The notes below the pieces were generated by a model. It had not been told where the DNA came from and did no database searches. It worked only from the letters and a program-made list of their open reading frames with translations. A program made the translations under genes and the position numbers. This document shows, in pieces, positions 1 through 15,200 of a DNA stretch of 64,000 bases (within the stretch, counting starts at the first letter, position 1; every line of letters starts with the position of its first letter). The DNA is from Struthio camelus. Lineage: Eukaryota; Chordata; Aves; Struthioniformes; Struthionidae. The stretch is taken from positions 75,589,088 through 75,653,087 of the forward strand of contig NC_090945.1 of NCBI RefSeq assembly GCF_040807025.1, given 5' to 3'.

Positions 1-231
1 TGAATATGCTCAACAGTACTGGACCCAATATAGACCCCTGGGGGACACCGCTAGCTGCAGGCCTCCAACTAGACTCTGCGCCACTGACCACAACCCTCTG
101 AGCCCTGCCACTCAGCCGGTTCTCAGTCCACCTCACTGTCTACTTATCCAGCCTGCACTTCCTGAGCTTGCCTGTGACGATGCGATGGAAGACAGTGTCA
201 AAAGCCTTGCTGAAGTCCAGCTAGGCAACAT
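1..231 (-). mobile_element. CR1 LINE fragment, reverse transcriptase part, cut by window edge
   Basis: Read on the minus strand, this segment matches the reverse transcriptase region of the CR1 element at 48.7-48.9 kb almost base for base: position 1 pairs with 48916, and about 3 differences are visible over the first ~217 bases. It encodes pieces of the CR1 RT palm region (the SKAFDTV block and the GVPQG region). It carries the same in-frame TAG as the other copy. Similarity stops near 231, which is the 5' truncation point usual for CR1. The rest of the element, including its 3' end, lies left of the window. Confidence 0.9.
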
Positions 232-3200
232 ATAGGTTGTTTTTGACAGGTGAGAGAGTGACAGCTTTGCAGAAGCAAAGTAAGCGTAACAGCTCCCATG
301 GCAAATGAAGGGTTCATATTTTGGCGACTCTGGAACACAATAAATCGAGCTTGTATGTAAATCTGAATCAGATAGTCAGTGGTGTTGAATCAGAGTCATT
401 ATCCTGCTAAAGAAAAAGTATGAATTAAAACCTGAGGCTTTGCATCTATGTATCCCTGGCCATCACTTTCCTTTTTTTTTTTTTTTCTTTTTTTAAGAAA
501 GGCCTCCTGTGGTATTGAGTTATTTGTATTAATCATTGTCCTTACATCTCAGCTTAGGAGTGACTTGTTCATTCAGAAGCTTTCTAGAAAAAAGGAAGAA
601 AAAAAAAGTCAAAATGTAAAGGCTTTATTTTCTAATCATATTGTTAGTGATATGCAGTTTAGACACACCTACATTCATTTTTTAGATAATGTAACCCCCT
701 CTATTTTTAATGAAAGCTGTAGTTAACAGATATTGAGCTTCCATTTAATTCATTGCATCTTATTTGTTCTATTTACTGCTTCCGTTTTATTCTTTACCAA
801 CAGAGACATTCTAAAATTTCCTCTTCTTATCTTTAAATTATTTTTCACGTGTTCCCATTGCCAGTGTACTTCTGCAAGTCTCCGTTTGCAGCATATACAG
901 AGAAGCCAATGTGAGTTTGACAGAAAAAGGCATTGGTGTTTGAATGAAAAGGAAATACACTGTATCCTTTACTGGGATTCTCCTTGTTTATTGTATTGAG
1001 GAGTAAGCCTTTATAGCTGACTTCCCAATTCATTTTTAACAGCATGATCTGTACATGTGGAAAAAGTCCGCAGATCTGCTTATTCCTGTAAAAAGTTTTG
1101 GAGCTTCTGGGGCAGAATAGTCTGAAGTATCTTATTATTTAAAGATCCAAGCAAAGCTGATGATGATTCATGAGTGAAATCCTGTAGTCCTATCATCACT
1201 ATGCCTGACCTCTGAAGTCAGTGGGAGTTTTACATGGCTAAAGAAAGCTGCAGAAGGTCTTTGGTTAAAAAAATAAATCCAGGGTTTTGTTAAGAGATGG
1301 AGTCCCTGGCAGCATGAATTAAGGAACTGAGTAGTAAATTAATCATTCTGAAATTACTGACCAGTGTTTCCTGTTTTTACTGGGATGTAAGAAATATGTA
1401 GCTATTTCCAGTTCTTTTAATGTTTGGACTAATTGTGCTTAAGTGGCCTTTAAAAAAAAAAAAAAGCAAGTGTATTTAACGAGTGATTAACTAATTAAAT
1501 TTACTAGGAAAACAAAGTGATAGATTTTCCTGGAAATCCAGTTCCCAGTAAAGTTTCTAGGGAGGGTTTAAGTGTCTGCTAGCAATTGAACTACCAAAGT
1601 TGCACTGAGAGCAGACCCTCATTAGTTAATATCCTGAAAGAAGGTCATAATTTTTCACAGGTGGTAGGAAGTGTATTTTCTTGAATGACTCTTCTGTATA
1701 AGCTGCTTTGGCCACCGTTCTGTGCTGGCATTTAGGCTGGCACAGAAGTCCACCTGCATGGGTGTCCCTGAGGTCCCAGGGCCTGATGCAAGATTTAAAT
1801 ACTCTTGAATCCAAAAAAGAGCCTGAGGCTGTGCAGAGAACCCTAATGCCATTCCAGGAGAACTCTGACTCATTATTTGTCAGTAGTTTGTTGAAATGTA
1901 GGTATTCTTTTGTTTTCAAGAAATAAATTATTCTGTTAGGAAAGTATAAAGTACAAAAACTGGAACCAATTTATTTCACCACGACAGGAAAAAATGGCAG
2001 GGATTATCAAAAGATTTAGGAGAGTTAGGTGCTCACATAACATTAAATGTTACACTGTCCTAGGTATGAGTTTGCATTTCTTTGCCTTTCAAGTTTTTTT
2101 AAAAAATAACTTCCATTATAATGTCACATTTGCTCATTCCTAGTCATATCTTAAACCTGGCAGGTTCATCATGATCACCTACACTGATTTCCTGCATTAA
2201 AAAAAAAAAAAGATTCAGGCAACAGGACATTAGCAAGTAATTCCTATATCAAGCTCACAGATAGCAGAGTTTTTTTTACAAAGAAAGAGATCTAATCTCT
2301 ATCCTAATATTAAAAATTGAATGCACAAACTAAACTGAAAAAAATGAAGGCTGTATTTACCATACCTTTTGCAAAGCCATGTGACTAACTTATTACTTCC
2401 ACTCTAAGATTTGCAACTTTAAAATGTTCATACACTCTGTCTATACAGATCTCATTGTATCTGACACCTGAAAAATGTTTTGTCAGAGAAAAACTCTCAC
2501 TGTTCTCCTCCCATACTGAATAAGAGGAAGAGCACTGATGGAACTTAATCTACTTTTGCTGATTTTTATTAGACTCTCCTTGATGAGGACAAAAATATTC
2601 ACACAGACTATTCCACGCAGCCTAGAGGGACTGCTTGCTTTCATAAATATATGTCGTTATGCTTCACTTTAATTATCACATTTGAATGAGGAAATAGAGG
2701 TAGGTAAGTAGAAGTGTGCGTTGGATTAAGGGTAAAACATGATAAAAGTGACAGATTTTGCAGTACTTAGTTTTTAAGCCGGTCCAAATGAAGAGTTATG
2801 TGGGTAGGATCATTATATATTTTTCAGAAATCCTCAGGATGGTCTCAGATCTCCCTCCATCTTCTCCTTGCTGATAAAAAAGCTGCCTAAAGTTAGAGAG
2901 TGTGAAAAACTGATGACAGAAAGGTCACTGAAGTCTTTCATTTCTTCAGAAGTTAGCCTGATTCAGGGCTGAACAGAAATGTTTTCAGCCATTTGGACTC
3001 CGCACTGCGCTTCCTATTACATGAATGAACCCTTGACGGTTGTTTGAGGAAGGCTCAGGCATTTTTTTTTCCTCTTTTTTTCTTTTTCTTACAATACCTT
3101 TTATATTATTGTCTACAGTTTTAAAATTGTAATGTCTCTTACATGATACATGAGATGTACATTCATTGTCTTATTTAGTCTGTAGGAGAAAAAGCCCAGA

Positions 3201-6200
3201 GCTGCAGCGTCTAAGAAGAGTTCCCTAAATGGCCGGTAAAAGGTAAGTCGAATTTGCGGGGAGAAAGTATTTTACATCTCTTCTATGGATGTTATGTCAC
3301 AGTATAGAAAATAGCCTTTGAGAGGGAGCACAGAGGAAGAAAATGGCTCTATATCTTGTATTTCATATGAATACAGGATGCTAAAAGCCCTCCATTTGAG
3401 TTTCTCTTCCAACTTATTTCTAAGGTATTTTTTTGCCTTTATATCCAAAGACTCTTCAATGTATAATGCTTAGGCAGCTGTCAAATGGGATTTTGAAGTT
3501 CAGGGCTCCAACAAATTTGGTGTGTGTCCTCGATACCAGGATATAGTCACATGCTTCCTTTCCTTCTCTGCAGGAGCAATCTCATTGCCTTCTGTGCACT
3601 GTTGCTCAGTTCTAACAGAAACCAAAGAAAATCACATTGATTCAGATCAATTTCGGAGACCTCCTGTTCTGACCTCAAGATTATGGTGTATTTTACTGTT
3701 ATTGACTGCATGCTATCTTGACAGGATACACAGTGTTTTTTAATTTTTTTTATAATCATCTTATACTGGCTTCATTTTATTTTGCAGTTTATTAAAGTAC
3801 ACAGGAAAGCAAGAATTCAGGAACTGAAAAATATATTTGTACCTCAGATATAAGCAAATGCTGCTGAAACTCATGCTTTTGAGTGATGCAGCCATGCCAA
3901 GCTTCTACCTAGAAAGCTTGCCTATGCTCAATCTCAGCATGAGTCTCTCTGTCTGGCTGTTTCTGCTGTAAATAAAGTTACTCTTTGGTGAGCCTCTCAG
4001 GTAAACTTGCTATGCGCATACGCAGAGAATGGAGGTCCTCAAAAAGATAAAAAGTGGGGAGAAAGAGGTAATGAACTGGATAAATTGAATGAATGGAATA
4101 TGAATAATAGACCTGGATTTCATTTTATTCTGGGACAGTGTCCAGTTCTTTAGTGAACCGTAAAATTGAATGAAAGGACCAAAAACCAATATTATCAGAA
4201 CATGAATACCAACAAACACCTTTTCAATAATTACTGGAGCAATGCAAACTTCTTTTGGATTAATGAATTGAGTTATACGTCTTCCTTGTGGGTTTTGATG
4301 AATAATATTATCTGGAAAAAAGAAGCACTTATATTTCATAGGTTGTGAAGTATTTTTATGACTTCAGCTAAATCACCAGTCCTATCGACATTTCACACTT
4401 ATAAGTCATTTTAGTGAAGTCAAAAGAGCCACTTGGGTGCCTGGGGTTAGGTATTGGTGTCTTCAGGAGCAGGCTTTGTTCTCTTGGGTTTCACACTAGA
4501 CTCTAAAAGAATAAATTCCAGTTCGTGATTACCCAGCAGTAAGTAGTCTGTTAGTTATTCAGGCTAGTATTTGCTATATCTAAATTAGGAATCTAGGCTG
4601 TGCAAGTAGATAATGGAGAGACGGTACATTCCTGCAGAGCATGATTCAGAGCACCTCATTTAATAGCCTAATGACTGGCTAACCCACATGCTCTGAATCT
4701 TCTCCTGGAGATGTCTGCCTGCCTTTCTTGATTTGATCTCTAAAGAGCCTAGAAAGGCTAGGCATGTCCAAGGTCATGTGATCAGAATATCAGCCTTGCC
4801 TTTGCGCCCCTGTAACTCAGCTCAGCAATGGGACTGTTTAGTTTGAGGTGAGCTGAGTTTGGTGTGAAAGACCATTAGACGGGCTCCTTGTCTGTCGTGT
4901 CTTACGAAAGTCCTTTTACTCATTAGGCTTTGTCTTGTCTGTATGGCCTTCCTCGTGTCCTCCATTTTTCTCAATTTTTGTCCCACAAGATGCCACCAAA
5001 CCTGCAGCCAGATGCATGAATTTTTAGAATCAGAATCCAGGCGCTCAAGAGGAAGTGTTAGCTTCATTTGGAGGAGCCACCAGAAAGAGGTCTTTTCTAT
5101 TCTCCCTCCAGCATAGTAAGACAGACTGGTTTAGAATGACTCCAACTTCACCCTAGCTCAAAGAGCTGCCAATACACCAAGGGGCTTATTCAGTACTTTG
5201 TCTGCCTACCAGTCAGCCTCCTGCTAAGAGACATTATCTCGGCTGACAGCATCCTACTCAGATTTTACTTGGGTAGATGAAGGTGGAAACCCTTAAGGGA
5301 CTCATTTGGAAACCGGTAAGACTTCCTCAGTTTGGGCTTTTTTCTGAAGCTCCACAGCCCACCAGATAGCCAGGTCATATGGACCCAGGGGCTTTCACAC
5401 AGGACTTTGACCTTTATGATAGCAGTTTCCTTTCCAGCTTCCCTGAGGTAATCTCTTCATCTTGAAACTTAGATTTTGATTTGTCACACGTAGCTATCTC
5501 TATTACAGCATCAATCCATTCATCCTCAGAAAGTGGGAGGCACTTTGTTTCTCCAGCTCTCTTTTCTGTTAATAGCAAAACTGCATTTATCCACCGTATG
5601 TCTCCATTACTCATAACCGTTCATAATAAGCCAGTGGGTGCAGACATCACCCTTTTCTTTCTTTCTTTTTTTTTCTTCTCTTCACAGGTTTTAGTGAAAA
5701 AAGCTTTGCAGTGGGACTTAAACTTGATACTGATCACTGTTGAGAAAAACGTTAATGACCAGGAAAGGCAAAAGTATTCCTTTGCTTCAAAAAGCAGCTG
5801 AGGTATTACTTATAAGTCTCTGTTATTTTGGTGAATTGAATGGCATGATCCTGTCTTTTTGAGCCTATGGAAAAAAATGAGCAATCTTTAAACCATGTCT
5901 AAGGCAATGTAATCTTTTTGGGGAGTATACTTTTTGTCTACCTTGTTCAGCCTGATTTCTCAACAGGTCTGATTCTGACATGAAAGGTTTGATCTAAAAC
6001 TTACTGGAGTTAAAGGAAGCGCTCCCAGTGATGCCTGAGCTTGACTGAAGTAACCTGAATCATTAGTAAGATAAAGCTATTTGAAATTACGTTTTTTGTT
6101 TGTTTGTTCCAATAGGTCAACTATCATATGTAACACAAGTGAACCAGTCACATTTCTTCCATTCCTGGCCTTGTCTGTGATATTTTGTACCCCTTCCTCT

Positions 6201-9200
6201 TGCATGACTCTTTCTTCAGGCCATCATGATTTTCCTGACCGTCAATGATCTTCAGTCGTAATGGTCTTGGTGAAATGAAAGCCACACAGTGTCTAGCGAG
6301 GGGCACTGCCCGCCATGAACCGGTGGGTTACCTATCACTGCTTTGATTTAGCCACTGCCTTTGGGACCTGCATGCTTATTTCCCCACAAGTGTCATTGTG
6401 GGGCAAACCGCTATCAACTGCAGTTCTGATAATCAATATTTTAAGATGCTACTTATGTTTATGGTTGCAGCTCGCATCCCAGAGAAAACAGTTGGGGAGA
6501 TTTAAAACACCACTGCCCCTCTTTCCTCTGTTCCTGATGCCATGCGTAAAGAGCCCAGTACTTGCCTCAGGACAACACAGCAGAGCCAGCAGCGTGGACT
6601 GGGAGGCAGTTTCTCAGCTCTTCCAACCCATAATTTGTTGTTCAAAGTGTACTTGTGCAAGCACACCTGAATCTGCTACAAGGGCAGTAATGTCAGACAG
6701 AGAAGACGGACAAATAGCATAGGGGAAAGTAAAGTCTTATAAGGCCACAACAAGTTTATCTATTAGGGTCTTTAACCTCAGACGAGGTTTGGGATTTCAT
6801 TCTTCTCTGCCAGTGTACACAGTGCCATTTGAAGTTCTTCAGTGACTGTCTAATTGACTGAGCGAGAAAAAAGCAAGTATTCAGGCTATAAAGAATAAAT
6901 TGGAAGTGTCCACATATGGCCCCACCATTCAGCCCAACATTTTGTAAAATGTTTATACTAAAATGGAGCTGTGGGTTTTATTTAAAGATCATATTAGTGT
7001 GCATTTCAAGGTGATTGCACTCTTTGTTCTGAAAACTTCTGCATTACTTCATTCAGCCCTATAAAAACTTATGGAAAGCATACTCTAAAAATAAATTCCT
7101 TCTGCACTTCTTTCGTTCAAATTGCTTGCAGGAAAATGCTGATATCAGGAAAGAGGCACCCACATCCATATGTTTACATTTATAGCAATTCTCAGTCACT
7201 TTTCTAATGTTAACTAGGAAAATATGTTATTAGAAAAAAAGTGTAATTACTCACAGAGCAGCACTCTGTCTTCACGTTTACTGCTCTTATTAACATTTAT
7301 GGTACCTACCAAAATTGCCCAAATGACTTTCGGAGTCAGGAGTTTGCCACAGCACTGAGGCAGACAGTATAAATAGAGAAGGATATGCTTTTCCCTCTGG
7401 GTGATCACAGGTCAGCGTGACCACCACTGGGCTGTTTATAATGCCGGGGAGAACAGACATCACACAATGAATGGTGTGTTTTTACTGCAGAACCACACAT
7501 CATCTACTTTCAGCACACCGCCTTTTCTCCACAACTGTTGTCTTAACAGGGTTAGTGCCGCTGAGAGGCTACCCTGCCCCAAACACTCCTCAGGGAACAC
7601 TTTTTTCCAGTCATTCACCGTGACGGATGAGTGTGTGCTGGATAATTCAGCCCTCCTGAATTCTGTTTGTACAGTGGTGGTGGCTTGCTGAGCCGTGTGG
7701 GCAGCATTTTGGTGGCTGCTGTGGCATCTCCTGTGCAGGAGGGCATGGGCAGATGCAGAGGTGCCCTGTGGAGAGTTTGCTGGTGATGATGAGAACATGA
7801 GGTCCCAACAGCTTTTGAAATGGTGAATTGAACTTGTTCTACACTGGAACAAACCTCAAACCTTCCAGCTGCTTGGGAAATACATTCATGTCAAACAACT
7901 GGCTTTCTAGCAAAATCAACATCTCCTTTATTCTTCTTTCTTCTTAGAAAGAAGTAGAGAGCTTACCGTGAAACTTAGATGCCTTCTGCATAAAAAATCC
8001 TCTCTCTCTCAAAATCCTTCTTCTCCTCAGGCTAATTGATTGCTAACTTGCTTATTATAAACTATAATCTGACAAGAGCCTTTGGCAGCTATGGATCAGA
8101 CATTGTGTGTATATAAATGCTATAGATCTGATCGTGCACTCCCATGTAGCAGGCCGCACCCAGACATGTCCCTCTGTGAGGGCTACTGGGTCCTTGATCC
8201 TCTGTGTGAAGAGCACCTTCCACAATGGGTCATTGAGGTCTCTCTTTAGGGTCTACCCGCCACGTGCGGAATACATAATATGAATCAGCCCGTGCATTTG
8301 AGAGATATTGAAAGTTTGTGTGGTGAAATTAAAATGTTTATTGAAAACCAACATGACTTTTTCAAATTTGAAATATAATTATACACTTGGGGAAAAAAAA
8401 GTTGTCCTGATCACTCCTAGTTCTGCACAGCGTTTAAAATAAATTTTGTATTGACTAGATGGCATCTATTGTGTCTCAGGGAGAAAGGGCTTTTTACAGT
8501 GCAGCTGAGTAGCTAGTTCTTGCTATACAACTCACGGGTACATCAGAAATACAAGGTAGTCACCTAATTACAGAGCAGGTACAGTGTTATTAGTGAAGCT
8601 TAGTTCAAAATGGAACCATAATTATGTATGAAGATCACTCTAAGAAACACTTAATTGCATCACTTATTGCTAACAACTTATAGCTACCAGCATGCTGCTG
8701 AGTGATAAAAGCAGTTCTTCCCCACACATTTCTGTTTTGCATAATATGCTAAATCTGAGCCAGGACAGAAATTGAGGAAAAGGGTGTACTTGTATCAAAG
8801 CCTCAGATAGCTCTTTAGAAGAAGACATTTTGTCTAAAGCAGAGTGGAACTATTTACCCTTGTTTTGTTGCTCGGAAATGTCCTTTCTTAAAAACAAAAT
8901 TTCACCCAATAATTGCTGATATTCTTTAAGTTTTTTCTGTATTTGACAAGTGTTTAGCATATAAAACAGATTATAGAACAGTGCAGTTCTAAAACAGGTT
9001 GTAGACTCTTAAAAATGCTTTTGAACATTGTTACTGAACATTCATACATTCATATGTTCATATTTACATATTCTTCTGGATTACTCTAATTTATTACCAT
9101 AAGTTATATTTTAAGAAAGAAGACGATTACATTTTTAATTTCTCATTTATGTGAAATAATCATGAACAAAATAGGTCCATATTTAATTTTGTTACATTTT

Positions 9201-12200
9201 GAAAAAAATTCCTTAATTTTTTCAGTTCATGTTGCAATATGTTTCAACTCTATGTAACATACTAAGCTATAGCTTGGGGCTGATTTCCAGGTTAATATTT
9301 TACAAATTTTAATATTTTAAAATAAAATAAAAATAAATGGATTTTGTGTACACTTTCATTCTTTAATGAACTTGCTATTAAAAACAGGAATTTTTGTAGT
9401 TGAAGGAGAAGATATTGGATATGTATTTTTAGAAATTGTCTTTTTTCTTCTTGTTGCAACTCAGTTCAGTATTTGCAAACCCACAAAAATGAAGACAGCC
9501 CCATGTGATAAGGTGAACTTCAGTTTTCACATTCAAAGGTAGGAGATCGAGGCCAGGCTGTATATCTGATTCAATTAGAAGCATGATCTCCTTTCATGAA
9601 TTTAAATTAACGCAGTATGCTCAGAGCAGAGCAGTTTTTTCTGCTCCTTTTTTGCTATGTGTTTGCAAAGATAAACTAGAACCATTTCTAAATGTGTTTT
9701 GTTGCATGATGGGGAAAAAAATAAGGGCAATGCTTTTGCTTCTTAGCTTCCAGAACAAGGGAATCAGAAAGCATTCTTTCTAGAACTGACAGTTTCAGTT
9801 ACTTTTCTTAAATAGTTCAGATCCAGGTCTGAAGCTAAACTTTGTAGTCATAAGCCAAAGCAATAGAATTGTTCAGTTTAACTCCATTCATTTCTAAATT
9901 CTCATAAAGTAAGGGCAATGAGTCATGTGCAATGGTCCGCTCTTTGGATGCTAACTCTAGTAGACAGGTGTGAAGCTGTAAGAAATACCTAAGTAGTGGC
10001 GTCTGGTCCCTCAGGCAGCTGACTGCAGGCTTAGATTTTGCCTCTAGGCCTGCCCATAGGGGTGTCCTGTCTTCCAGATTTCCTTTTGCTTGACTGTTTC
10101 CTTTGGTTTCAAATCACATTAAATGAACATAATGCCTACCTTCTGGAAATAGAAAACTTCAGGAGTTCTTTAGGATTTATATAATTTCATATATTTTACT
10201 ATCAAAACCCACAACCCCACTTGTCAGTCTATTCTAGGAGTTAAATTGTGTCTTTAAACGGTTGCCTGGGGAATGAAAATAAGTAAGGAGAACCCTGATG
10301 GCTGTCCAGATGCTGTCTCCAAAAGTCTGAGCGTGTGAAGAGAAGCTCCCTACACAGCTGACAAAACAAATGATCCAACAGTGGGAGTTACACACTTGGC
10401 CATTTAGGAAAATACTGTGGGTCATGAAGCCCTACAAGCTGCAGCCTAACATCTATTCGAAGGGTAAAGGCATGGGGTGAGGGAAGGGGGGTACGCGGAC
10501 ATTTCTGTGTTTGCTCCCAGACTGGAGGCAGAGGCTAATAGGAAATTGCAGACAACTAGCCTGTGTAAGGCAGGGGAAAACTGCCTGCATCTTCTTACTA
10601 GATGCTTTTCAAAAAAAAAGTGAAAAGATTTTGAATCTATTGTTTTTAGTTATTTAGTTAATTATGCACAGGAAAATGATTCCTTGTGACCTATAGAATT
10701 TCTTTTAATAAAACAGAGAAAGCAGTTTACTGCTATGAGGATGTTTCCGTGTCTCCGAGGAAACGTCCGTGAAAGTGTGTGATGCCAAGAGTGAAAAAAA
10801 TCAAAGTGAACATCTGTGCAAAGAACAGAGGAAGCAGAGTGTCTTCAGTCCACACTGCTCCACAGAGGTGAGGCTTTCGATGCATCCCAGAGCCTACATA
10901 TATCAGTGACCCAAGGGAAAAAAGCAGGTAACTGACTGAAGGGGGTAGAAAAAGCACATTATCATGAGGGCAAGAAACGGACAAGGAAATTTCAAGCAAA
11001 GATAAAAATCTGTGTGACCTTAAAGGACTTCTCAGCATGATGTTGTGGCCATGTGTTTCTTGGCATTTTCGCAAAGAGGAAAGCACTGCTTCCTGAACTG
11101 GCATTTGATCTGCTCCACAGTGTTAATGTTCGCATACTTGAGACTTTACAGATGTTAACTTGGTGGCTTTCCAACCCATAAGAAACATTTTGCTCACTCT
11201 GTTGATTAATCCAGATTTGTCACCTTTGCTCACATTGCATGGTAACAGTTTAATAAACAGACTCATTACACTCCTTTGTCCAATCTGCTCCTTTTCCTCT
11301 CCTTGGCACTGGCTTTTGTCCCCTTAGCATGGAAATTGGATGCTTTCCCTCCCACACGCTGCCTGGCTGCCAGTCACTCAAAGCGCAGGTGAGGCAGGCT
11401 CCTGCGTTTAATCCAGGGCTAGGCTTCGCAGCATCTGGAGCATCTGCCTGATGGGGTCAGTCTGATCTAGCCCCAGCGCCGGGGCTGGGGGGCGCTGGGC
11501 GCTGGCGTGGGGCTGGCCCTGCTGCCACCACGGGAGCTGCAGAGGCTGCTGCGCACCTGGCGGCTCCGTGGGCAGCAGGCAGGGCGGCAGCTGGGTTTGT
11601 GGGAGGCGAATGGGGTTGGATTTTTGTTTAAATGCAAGTTTAGCGAGCAAAAGGTGCTTTTCAGAAGTGTTTAAGATGGCCCTATCTGGGCAGATATTCA
11701 CAAGCGGGTCGTTAAGCCCCCAGCTTGCTGTCTTCCCCCCAGCGCCTTTTTTAGCTGGCTCTGAGATATTTCAAAGTTCTGTCTCCGCACCATGGAATGA
11801 GAGAGTAATAGAAAAAAAAATCAGGATTTTTTAGCGCATTCACAGCAATGTCTTTTCCCTGCTTCTGATATTTTACCTGATTTTTTTCCTTGATATTTTG
11901 CCTGGTTTCCTAAGGAAATGCTGTCATGCCGTTTGTCTCTCGTTTCCTATCTAATAACTTCTGCAACTGTTGGCCAGTTTCAACCAAAAATGAAAGAAGA
12001 ATAGAAGCCTCAGCCAGTAATGAACTTCCTACTTATTTTACTAAACAACCCCTGGCAACAGGGTAGGGAGAGATAAGCTAAATTAATGTCACCACTGAAG
12101 GAAAGACAGGCAGAAGGTATCATTGCAGTAGACAGGAGACCATTCATCACATTCATACCTCCCTGTGCTGTCTGCAGCTGCAGCCCTCTTGGGGCAAGGA

Positions 12201-15200
12201 TGTGCTTACTTATGCGAAGGAGAGCGTATGCACTTAGGCACAGCACCAGGCTAATGTGACAATACAACTACCATAGTGGGATGGATTTTATATCCAAACA
12301 GCTAAGGTCCATTTGCACATACTCATGTTGACGTTACTGAGAAAAACCCAATAGTTTTTAATATGGGTATTTGAAAAAAACAAACAAAAAAACAAACTAC
12401 TAAAATCTGCTGTAAGGAATAGAAAATTGGTAGTGATTTTGAGAAAGAAAAAGGTCAAATTAGAGAAGCAGGAACATTACAGCTGCAGTTATTTATTTTC
12501 TCCTTTCATATGCCCATTCTCAAACAATTTACTTTAAAAGACTGGTATTATTATCTCAAGGTATGCATAATTCTTGCCAATATCTTTTAACTGCTCTAAA
12601 ACTTTCAGTCTGTTACTGGCTAACAGAAACTCTTGATGCTAGAAGTTGGTTTTTAGAGACCAATCGGTCAGAAACAGACGGGTGTGCCTATTATTACTGA
12701 AAAAAAAAAGATGGAAATGGAGAAATACAAGAGATAAAGATATGATTTTTAAAAACGTTTTCAATGGAGACAATACTCTCCTGGGAGAATGACCACTAGG
12801 AAAAGTATCCAAAGAATTTGACAGAAGAGTCTGGATGGGCGAAGATGGCACATGTAGGAGAAGAGGGAACTTTAAAAGCATTTTTGATAGACCATAAAAT
12901 GCCTAAGTGACACAGGTAGCTGAAAAGTCAAGAATTCTTGAGTAATGTAGATCAGACCGTCAGCACTGAAATGCTGAGAAAGGCCGAGCAGAATATCTTG
13001 AATCAAGATTCGAAGAAGTCTGTGTCACTTCACATGTTTGCAGTTAGCGCTAATCAGATGGAGAGAGCACTGGGAGGAACCTTCTGGGTCATCAGATTCC
13101 CTGCAGTCTCTGGCAGTCGTATTTATAAAGTGGGTGTCCAGGCAGCTCCATAAACATACTGCTTCTATAACCCTGAAAAACTACCGTCAGAAACTCTCCC
13201 TAACCTCAATAATAAATTTAAAACGTTCACTATGGAAGGCCAACAGTATAACACAGGAGGAGAGGAAGCGAGAGTTCGGACTTCACATATGTGCTTGCAA
13301 TAGTAAGAAATGTGTTAGCTGAAGATAGCCAGTGGAATCATCTCAGTAAGTGGTTCATTTTCATTTCATACCACAGAGCAAGGCAAAGCCCAAATAACTT
13401 GCTGTCCCAGACAGTCTGACTTGTGAGGAAATTCCTGATTCCAAAATGGGCAAGTGGCATGAAAGGAGCAATGGACAGATGTCAGACAAGCTGCCCACTG
13501 CAGACTATTATAAGACTAGCCAGAATCAGTATAATATCTATCATCACACAATGTTTCAAACAAGATAATATTTTGTCTGGGTTATGGTTAGTCTTGTCTA
13601 TATTCTACTAATTTTTTCCTTTTTTCTCAAGTGTGGACACTAAAACTATTTCCCTAGGAATCCATATTCTGGGCCTTCTTTACACTGCTGAAGTGCACAA
13701 CTGAAGTAGTAAGCTGATGTTTCCTCAAAGACACCTTTATCTAAAATGTTGGCATGAATGAGCATGCTTCAGGAATTCTGTGTGCTTCACTGAAATATCT
13801 CAAGTCCACTGATTTTTCATGAAATTCAGTTTGATTTATACTAACTATAATTTTTGTATTTCTTTATTTTTATTTCCAATTTTGGTTATATTTTTTGTGA
13901 GATGTTAAGGCTCAGGATTTGAAAGGTTCATAAAAAACTGCTTTTTTTTAGTTGAAGGAATACAACGTAAGGAATGTGATAAAAATTAGGACATGAGTTC
14001 ACAGAGAAAAACATATAATGCTGACCTACTAGAGTTATTAAATACTGTAATGAAAACATTCCATGGAAAATGCAATGAAAAGTTACTGTGCTAAACCCGG
14101 AGATTAAATTCAGCAGTTATTAGCGTATAAAACAGATATGAGTCCTCATTTAAATGGAAAGCACAATGACTCTAATTATACGGTCATGAATACAGCTGAC
14201 CAAGGAACAAACATCTCTCAAATATAAATTGAGGTTTCAACCTTTATCTTCATTCTGGCTGGGTATGAAAATAAGTGCCATGATTTGTTTTTTTATAAGA
14301 AAAAGCAGAGGAAGAGAACTTTACCTGTGGTGGTGATTAAAACAGGTAAGTGAGATACGAGATAATCTTTGACCTAAATAAGGCAGAACAGAGGTTCTCT
14401 CTCCCCCATCCCATTTGAAAGCTCAATCCCAGAATGGGAGGAAGAGAATGCTTTTTCTACCTACGAGAGCTAAAAATAGTGTCCTGATGACACTGTTCTT
14501 CTCACTAGAAAACCTCATCAAAACAGATACAATTCTGCAAACAACTTTTCTTTAGGGTGTTGATGCTTTCTAGTGGTCAAATAGTCACCACCTGAATCTA
14601 ATCACCACTAGTGTCCCTGCAACATTTTCTTTTCTAACAAAAACAGAGTGGAGAGGAGTGTTATTTCTCATTTATGTTAAACCTCTTTCTGCTGCTCTGG
14701 AAAGCTGAAGAGATTTTAAATGATTGCATTTACTTTAAGGTCCACCTTCTTCATGCTGCCAGAGTGGTCCAAAGGGAACTTGGTATAAATGAAAGTGAAG
14801 TCCATTACTTTCATTCCATGCTGATTATGAACAATTGGTTGTAGTTAGTTATGGTAATGTTAAGAGGCAGAGTAGCTTAAAAGTTGCTATTGCTGAAGTC
14901 TTTTTCTTCTCCAGCTCTTTCTACAAGAACGATTTCCCTACAGGGACTGTGGAAATTGTGACAATCTTCTCAGAGGTACTACACACAAGAGAGAAAAGCA
15001 CATTTAATGGGAATTTTTTTTCCACAGTGTTGACCCTAATATTGATTATTACCTCTTTGCACAGCAGATGGAAGAATTTTCTGTCAGAAATGGTCGCTTT
15101 CCTTCCAAAGAGGATGAGAGTTGAAATATTTCCAGGATCTGCTTGATAGTCCATTTTCTTCTTATAGCATAGTTGGGAAGGCACTGAATGCAAAAAAGGT

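Noticed and set aside
6315-6722. 135-codon plus-strand frame as a possible gene
   Set aside because: It has no recognisable domain, signal or splice context, and its length is within what chance allows in a 64-kb window.
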